Assembly: GCF_000954115.1 (NCBI RefSeq)
Contig: NZ_CP010797.1
Span: forward strand, 3,286,001 to 3,350,000
Reading direction: 5' to 3'
Source of the DNA: Rhodococcus sp. B7740
Lineage (GTDB): Bacteria > Actinomycetota > Actinomycetes > Mycobacteriales > Mycobacteriaceae
Length of the DNA stretch: 64,000 nucleotides
Shown in pieces: positions 60,327-64,000 of this stretch (the first letter of the stretch is position 1; the number at the start of each line of letters is the position of its first letter). The position numbers were made by a program, and so were the translations under genes. The notes below the pieces were generated by a model. It saw nothing but the letters and a program-made list of their open reading frames with translations. It did no database searches and had not been told where the DNA came from.

Positions 60327-61609
60327 CGACTCGCCCCTTCCATTTCGGGTATGTCCGCCTTCGCCGCGACGGGTAGGTGCGGTACATCGAATTTCATCTG
60401 GACGTGGTGCAGATTGTCGAGCAATGCAGACGAGGACATCGCCGCGGTGACTCCGGTAGGCACCGGTAGTGGCATCGCTCCGATGGACGACCACTGCAGC
60501 CGTCCTCCGCCGTCGATCACTGCGCGGGCACGTCCGCTGTTGTCCGGATGCAAGCAGTAGGGAACGTCGATGATGCCGCGGTTCAATGCACGAACCAGGG
60601 CCACGTCGATGTCGCGGTGGCAGTCGAGAGCCCCCTCGACCAGGGCCAGCGCCTCGTCCTCGATACCCGAATCCAGTTGCGAGATATCAGCATCGGCAGC
60701 TCGAAGCCGTCCGGCAGCAGTCGCACTCGCATGCTCGAGCGCAGCGACATTCTGCTCGATCGTGGGGATCCGCTTCGACTCGGCGACGGTCTTCACGATC
60801 AGCCGTTCGGCCGATCCGTCCACTGCGAGTCGCGCGGCTGCGCCGAGCAGATCGGTGGCTCCCCCGATCGTCGTGGGATAGACACCCATGTAGGCGTACA
60901 CAACCACATGCCATCGGATGTTCGGCAAGTATCGGGCCGCCAGACGACGCAGAACCGTGAGTGCCTCGCGATCCTGCCTCTCGTCGGTCTGCTGGGCGTA
61001 GCTCAGCGAGACACTCGTCAGCCCGTGTCCGGCGAAGAACATGCCCTCGAGGATCGACACCGCGATCAGCAAGCTCGGAGGGCACAACTGCCCCATCAGA
61101 CACCCCCCGAAGGTCTCCAGATGAGGGGTGCGCGTGGGCGTTCGGGCCGCGGCGAGGGTTTCACACGTTCGCGCCCAATCGGTGACTGCCTCGGCGATGG
61201 GTGTGCGGCCGTACGGCAGGCAGTAGGAGATAGGGCCGCCTTCGGTCGCAGTGAGCCCCACCTGCACCAGCCGTTCGACGATCGAGTGCGCCAGGGCCGA
61301 TCCGTGCCGAATCTGGACGGGAAAACCAGCAGCCAGACTGTCCGCCAGCACCCGCTCGGTCACCGACGAATCGTGCGTCAGAATGGGGTACCCGTTCAAG
61401 TCGGATCCCGCTCGTACCGCCCGTGCGGCGGTATCGAGATCGCCTACTCGCGTGAAGCTGTCGAGAGTGATCGTCCCCACCGTGGCGGCGTGGGCAGCGG
61501 CAGTCGCCGCCAGCCCGGTCCTCATGGTCTCCGGATCCGAAAATCCCATCCTCGGCTGCACCACAAGGGAATCGGACGAAGCCACGTACCCACCGAAGTC
61601 GTCCATCAC
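60323..61609 (-). CDS. Methylaspartate (glutamate) mutase E subunit-like protein
   Basis: 428 residues, shorter than clostridial GlmE (about 483). Family segments are visible: GFSDPETMRTGLAATAAAHA, then GSDLNGYPILTHDS, RHGSALAHSIVERLVQVGLTATEGGPISYCLPYGR, and VSLSYAQQTDERQDREAL. GlmE is the TIM-barrel catalytic subunit that, with a B12-binding S subunit, rearranges glutamate to 3-methylaspartate. It overlaps the S-subunit gene by 4 bases. No methylaspartate ammonia-lyase is nearby, so a biosynthetic rather than catabolic role is likely. Confidence 0.85.
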   Translation of the reverse strand: MMDDFGGYVASSDSLVVQPRMGFSDPETMRTGLAATAAAHAATVGTITLDSFTRVGDLDTAARAVRAGSDLNGYPILTHDSSVTERVLADSLAAGFPVQIRHGSALAHSIVERLVQVGLTATEGGPISYCLPYGRTPIAEAVTDWARTCETLAAARTPTRTPHLETFGGCLMGQLCPPSLLIAVSILEGMFFAGHGLTSVSLSYAQQTDERQDREALTVLRRLAARYLPNIRWHVVVYAYMGVYPTTIGGATDLLGAAARLAVDGSAERLIVKTVAESKRIPTIEQNVAALEHASATAAGRLRAADADISQLDSGIEDEALALVEGALDCHRDIDVALVRALNRGIIDVPYCLHPDNSGRARAVIDGGGRLQWSSIGAMPLPVPTGVTAAMSSSALLDNLHHVQMKFDVPHLPVAAKADIPEMEGASR

Positions 61610-62034
61610 GCACCCACCGAGGTGAGTGCGTCGGCTGAATCCAGGAATCGTGTCAGACCGTCCAGATCGGACGCGTCGAGAAAAACGGAGTCGAACCCGG
61701 CGTCCAAGAGTTGGGCAGTGCGTTCGTGCCCGCTCTCACCCATGGTCGTCAACTTCCCACCGATGACCGCCGGCACGCCGCCGATCTCTGCCCTGATGCG
61801 TTCGATCAACCGCACACCATCGATGCAGCCGTGACCGTTGACCGTGCTGACCACCAGTACATCGGGTTCGATGCGCCGGCACGCCTGCACCACCACCTCG
61901 TCCGGTACGCACGGGCCGAGGTTGACTACCGTGTGACCGTGCTCCTCGAGAAGCAACGCCAGGAACACCAGGTTCCACGTGTGTGCGTCGGAGGACACCG
62001 TCGTCAGAACCACCCGCCGACCGACAGCCGGCAC
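61606..62034 (-). CDS. Cobalamin-binding (GlmS-like) mutase subunit
   Basis: 142 residues, the size of glutamate mutase S. The Rossmann-like B12 domain begins VVLTTVSSDAHTWNLVFLAL; the cobalt-ligating histidine is in D-A-H-T-W-N, with Asn where classical DxHxxG has Gly. VLVVSTVNGHG and AVIGGKLTTMGE supply the nucleotide-loop side. It should form the holoenzyme with the E-like subunit just downstream. I believe this variant motif is usual in actinobacterial homologs, but could not check. Confidence 0.85.
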   Translation of the reverse strand: MPAVGRRVVLTTVSSDAHTWNLVFLALLLEEHGHTVVNLGPCVPDEVVVQACRRIEPDVLVVSTVNGHGCIDGVRLIERIRAEIGGVPAVIGGKLTTMGESGHERTAQLLDAGFDSVFLDASDLDGLTRFLDSADALTSVGA

Positions 62035-62076
62035 GGAAGTCCCCCGCAGGCTCCACTCCCGCCGCCCACGACGCGG

Positions 62077-62802
62077 CTATCCGCAGCCACCGGCAGAGTC
62101 CGTGTCGTAAGCAACAGCTCCCAGCAACCGGTCGATCCGGTCGTCCTCGATTGCCGCGATACCGTCCGAGGACACGTCCACACCGGCAACCGAAAGATCG
62201 GTGAGGAACCACTCCAACCGGTCGAGGCCCCAGAATCGCTGACGCTTGTTCAGGAAGTAGGGCACCCCGAAGATGTCGGAGTGGTAACCGTCGTACAGAG
62301 CGTCTGCGCCGGCGTCGCGCACGGTGTCGTCGTCGACCGCGGACGCGATCGCCGCGGGATCGAGCCCGGCGATCTCCGCTGCTCTACTGATCACGGCCGG
62401 ATCACTGATGTCCTCGCCGCGTTCCCAGCGGGCCGCGACGACGGCGTCGTAGAACTCCCATTGCCTGCCCGCTGCACGCGCCTGCAGCCAGCCCAGGTGC
62501 GACGGTTCCCACCACGGCGACATGTCCACCGGCCAGGTCATGGACAGTCCGTACCGTTCGGCGAGCCGTTTCGTATCCTGCAGGATGTACAGGTGCTTGG
62601 CCTTGCTCATGGGGGTGTAGATGATCTCGCCACCGCGTGCGGCCAACCGGCTCGCGGTGTTGGCGTCGGGCTCCCAGAACGGTACGAAGTCGAATGTCGA
62701 ACGCGCAGAGGGGACTCGGCGATCGAGCTCGTGCATTGCGATCCAGCTGAACGGACTGCGAAACGAGAACCACACCTTCGGTGGCTTGGGCGCGCGTGCC
62801 AT
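62077..62802 (-). CDS. DsbA-family / HCCA-isomerase-like protein
   Basis: 241 residues with a thioredoxin fold carrying a helical insertion. The N-terminal KVWFSFRSPFSWIAMHEL holds a serine where DsbA has its CxxC, as in 2-hydroxychromene-2-carboxylate isomerases (SPYS-type). Further motifs are WPVDMSPWWEPSHLG and, late, GVPYFLNKRQRFWGLDRLEWFL. A cis/trans isomerase or thiol-dependent role is likely. Its start shares one base with the stop of the hotdog gene (TGATG). It ends 42 bases before the S-subunit gene. Confidence 0.83.
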   Translation of the reverse strand: MARAPKPPKVWFSFRSPFSWIAMHELDRRVPSARSTFDFVPFWEPDANTASRLAARGGEIIYTPMSKAKHLYILQDTKRLAERYGLSMTWPVDMSPWWEPSHLGWLQARAAGRQWEFYDAVVAARWERGEDISDPAVISRAAEIAGLDPAAIASAVDDDTVRDAGADALYDGYHSDIFGVPYFLNKRQRFWGLDRLEWFLTDLSVAGVDVSSDGIAAIEDDRIDRLLGAVAYDTDSAGGCG

Positions 62803-63719
62803 CAGCGGCCCCCGAGTAGCTTGGTGCGCGTCTCGTCGTCGAACGTCGCCAGCGTGCCCGCCTCGGTGCCCCGGCTGACGGCGTAGCCGTGCACCACCGA
62901 TGCGGTGGCGGTGTGGAACAGCGTGCCCCCGCGCTCGACGTACATGTCGATCTTGGCGGGGTACATCACGTCCTTGATCACCTCGTCGACTCGCATGACG
63001 GTGTGCAGCGTCTCACCCATCAGGGCGTCTTCGAGAAGCGTTATGCGAGAGCGTGATACCACGGGAATCCAGCCTCGTTCGGCCAGTACCTCCTCGATGG
63101 CGAGGCCCCGGTCGAACAGAAAGCGGTCCACCACTTCCTCGACCGCGCGCACGTAACCGGAGTGCTGCAGGCGCAGTGAGTAGTGGCAGTAGAAGTACGG
63201 GATCCGCCACGACCACAGGAAGGTATTCGGGTCCTCGGACTTCAGCTGCGCCAACGTCTGGGGTCCGGTGGTGTCGAGCGAGGTGATCTCCGAGACCGCC
63301 TCGGCGACGGTCTCCGGGACGGAGGACCGCGGGGTGGTGTCCACCTCGTGAATCAGTTGCACCCGGGTCTTGCCGTTGAGCACGGTTATCGGGCCGTCAC
63401 CTCGATCGACCGTCATGCGGACCGAGAAGGCCCAGCCGAGCTTGCGTTCGTCCCGCGTGACCTGGACCTTCACCTCGTCGTCGAGGTCGATGGTGTTGGG
63501 CAGCTGGATGGACGAGTCGACGAACTCGACCCCGAGGCCGAAATCACGGTACAGCTTGGTGGGACCCAGATCTCGATCACGAAGATACTGCAGCACGCCC
63601 TCTTCCATGAGATAGGTGAAGTGCTTGAATCCGATCCAGGTCCTGATGTTCGCGCCCTCGAAGCGGGGCCGCCCGACATACGTCGTCGTCTCGGTGGGCA
63701 AGTGTGTTTCGGTGGTCAT
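62802..63719 (-). CDS. Double-hotdog thioesterase/dehydratase-like protein
   Basis: 305 residues in two similar halves. Half one: GFKHFTYLMEEGVLQYLRDR, FVDSSIQLPNTIDLDDEVKV. Half two: YCHYSLRLQHSGYVRAVEEV, SRITLLEDALMGETLHTVMR. Both resemble hotdog folds with acyl-thioester chemistry (thioesterase or dehydratase). No HxxxD catalytic set could be assigned with confidence. ATG at 63719 with AGAAGG upstream. It follows the ketosynthase-like gene by 32 bases and likely shares its operon. Confidence 0.78.
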   Translation of the reverse strand: MTTETHLPTETTTYVGRPRFEGANIRTWIGFKHFTYLMEEGVLQYLRDRDLGPTKLYRDFGLGVEFVDSSIQLPNTIDLDDEVKVQVTRDERKLGWAFSVRMTVDRGDGPITVLNGKTRVQLIHEVDTTPRSSVPETVAEAVSEITSLDTTGPQTLAQLKSEDPNTFLWSWRIPYFYCHYSLRLQHSGYVRAVEEVVDRFLFDRGLAIEEVLAERGWIPVVSRSRITLLEDALMGETLHTVMRVDEVIKDVMYPAKIDMYVERGGTLFHTATASVVHGYAVSRGTEAGTLATFDDETRTKLLGGR

Positions 63720-63751
63720 GTGCACGTCCTTCTCTTGTCGTTGCGGTGCAG

Positions 63752-64000
63752 TCAGGCGGCTCGCGCCAGCCACAATCGGGTTCTTCCGTCTTCGGAGTTC
63801 TCGCATACCATCGATGCCGAGGACACCGGGTGTTGCCACATCCAGTTGGCCGCGACCGCGACCTGCAGTACACCGAGGGTCCCGTAGGTGTTTCCCACTG
63901 CGCTGACGAGATCGACTCCGCCGGCGCCGAATTCGAGGTGGCCCGCCTGGGGCGCGGGATCGTCCAGTTCCACGGTCACTGTGCCGGGCGGCGGTGAGTC
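63752..64000 (-). CDS. Ketosynthase-like protein, C-terminal end only
   Basis: The frame runs open to the right edge of the window; only the last 82 residues are seen. GAGGVDLVSAVGNTYGTLGV followed by LQVAVAANWMWQ matches the K-x-GHTxGAAG segment near the end of beta-ketoacyl synthases, and SASMVCENSEDGRTRLWLAR matches the final strand pair. The histidine expected in GHT is Asn here (GNT), as in a chain-length-factor-like or altered enzyme. The identity is tentative because most of the protein lies outside. Confidence 0.5.
   Translation of the reverse strand, partial: DSPPPGTVTVELDDPAPQAGHLEFGAGGVDLVSAVGNTYGTLGVLQVAVAANWMWQHPVSSASMVCENSEDGRTRLWLARAA

Noticed and set aside
62035-62076. Cobalamin riboswitch before the B12 mutase genes
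   Set aside because: The gap is only 42 bases and no B12-box-like sequence is visible.

Overview
The window is high-GC actinobacterial chromosome, best matched to a mycolic-acid bacterium of the Rhodococcus/Nocardia type. Positions about 2.8-30 kb follow the gene order I remember for M. tuberculosis Rv0204c-Rv0226c: a membrane protein, GT4 glycosyltransferase and methyltransferase (Rv0226c/Rv0225/Rv0224c); PEP carboxykinase (Rv0211); two P-loop proteins (Rv0209/Rv0210); trmB (Rv0208c); a NYN-domain protein (Rv0207c); mmpL3 (Rv0206c); and an AI-2E-type permease (Rv0205). These ortholog calls come from memory of the families, not from a search.

Layout. 0-7.5 kb: envelope polysaccharide genes (flippase, large membrane protein, glycosyltransferase, methyltransferase) and a ROK sugar kinase. 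7.5-13.5 kb: GTP-dependent PEP carboxykinase, a small DxDxDG-repeat protein, a coupled pair of P-loop GTPase-like proteins, then trmB. 13.5-19.7 kb: NYN protein followed by two tandem MmpL3-type transporters; only the first has the long low-complexity C-terminal tail. 19.8-24.3 kb: DUF2339 and DUF1707 proteins, mannosyltransferase MgtA, and small proteins. 24.3-30.8 kb: two-component system plus AI-2E permease, divergent from a membrane-bound adenylate cyclase and a YbhN-type membrane protein, then YceI. 30.9-35.2 kb: DUF3054, NhaA with a structured leader, a serine hydrolase, and an APC permease behind an 8-codon leader ORF. 35.2-41.1 kb: a seven-gene arsenic operon (arsR, acr3, two different arsC, two flavoproteins, MFS exporter). 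41.1-47.0 kb: TauE/SafE exporter, an apparently dead PBP-like protein, an active penicillin-binding lipoprotein, and a DHA2-type MFS pump. 47.1-55.1 kb: SARP-type AAA regulator, BBE-type flavoprotein, RHH-like protein with an operator-like palindrome, ABC-F protein and alpha/beta hydrolase. 55.2-64 kb: a run of mostly minus-strand genes that looks like the edge of a biosynthetic cluster (acyl-CoA ligase, malonyltransferase, LuxR regulator, SRPBCC protein, B12-dependent glutamate-mutase-like E and S subunits, DsbA/HCCA-isomerase-like protein, double-hotdog protein, and the end of a ketosynthase-like protein running off the window).

Two themes recur. First, many genes appear leaderless: a TANNNT-like -10 hexamer lies 6-8 bases before the start codon. 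In two divergent pairs the -10 elements of both genes overlap or coincide. Second, several operons are tightly coupled by ATGA or TGATG overlaps (trmB-NYN, HK-RR, the ars operon, the mutase genes), and several convergent gene ends carry long intergenic hairpins.

No rRNA, tRNA, CRISPR array, transposase or phage gene was seen.
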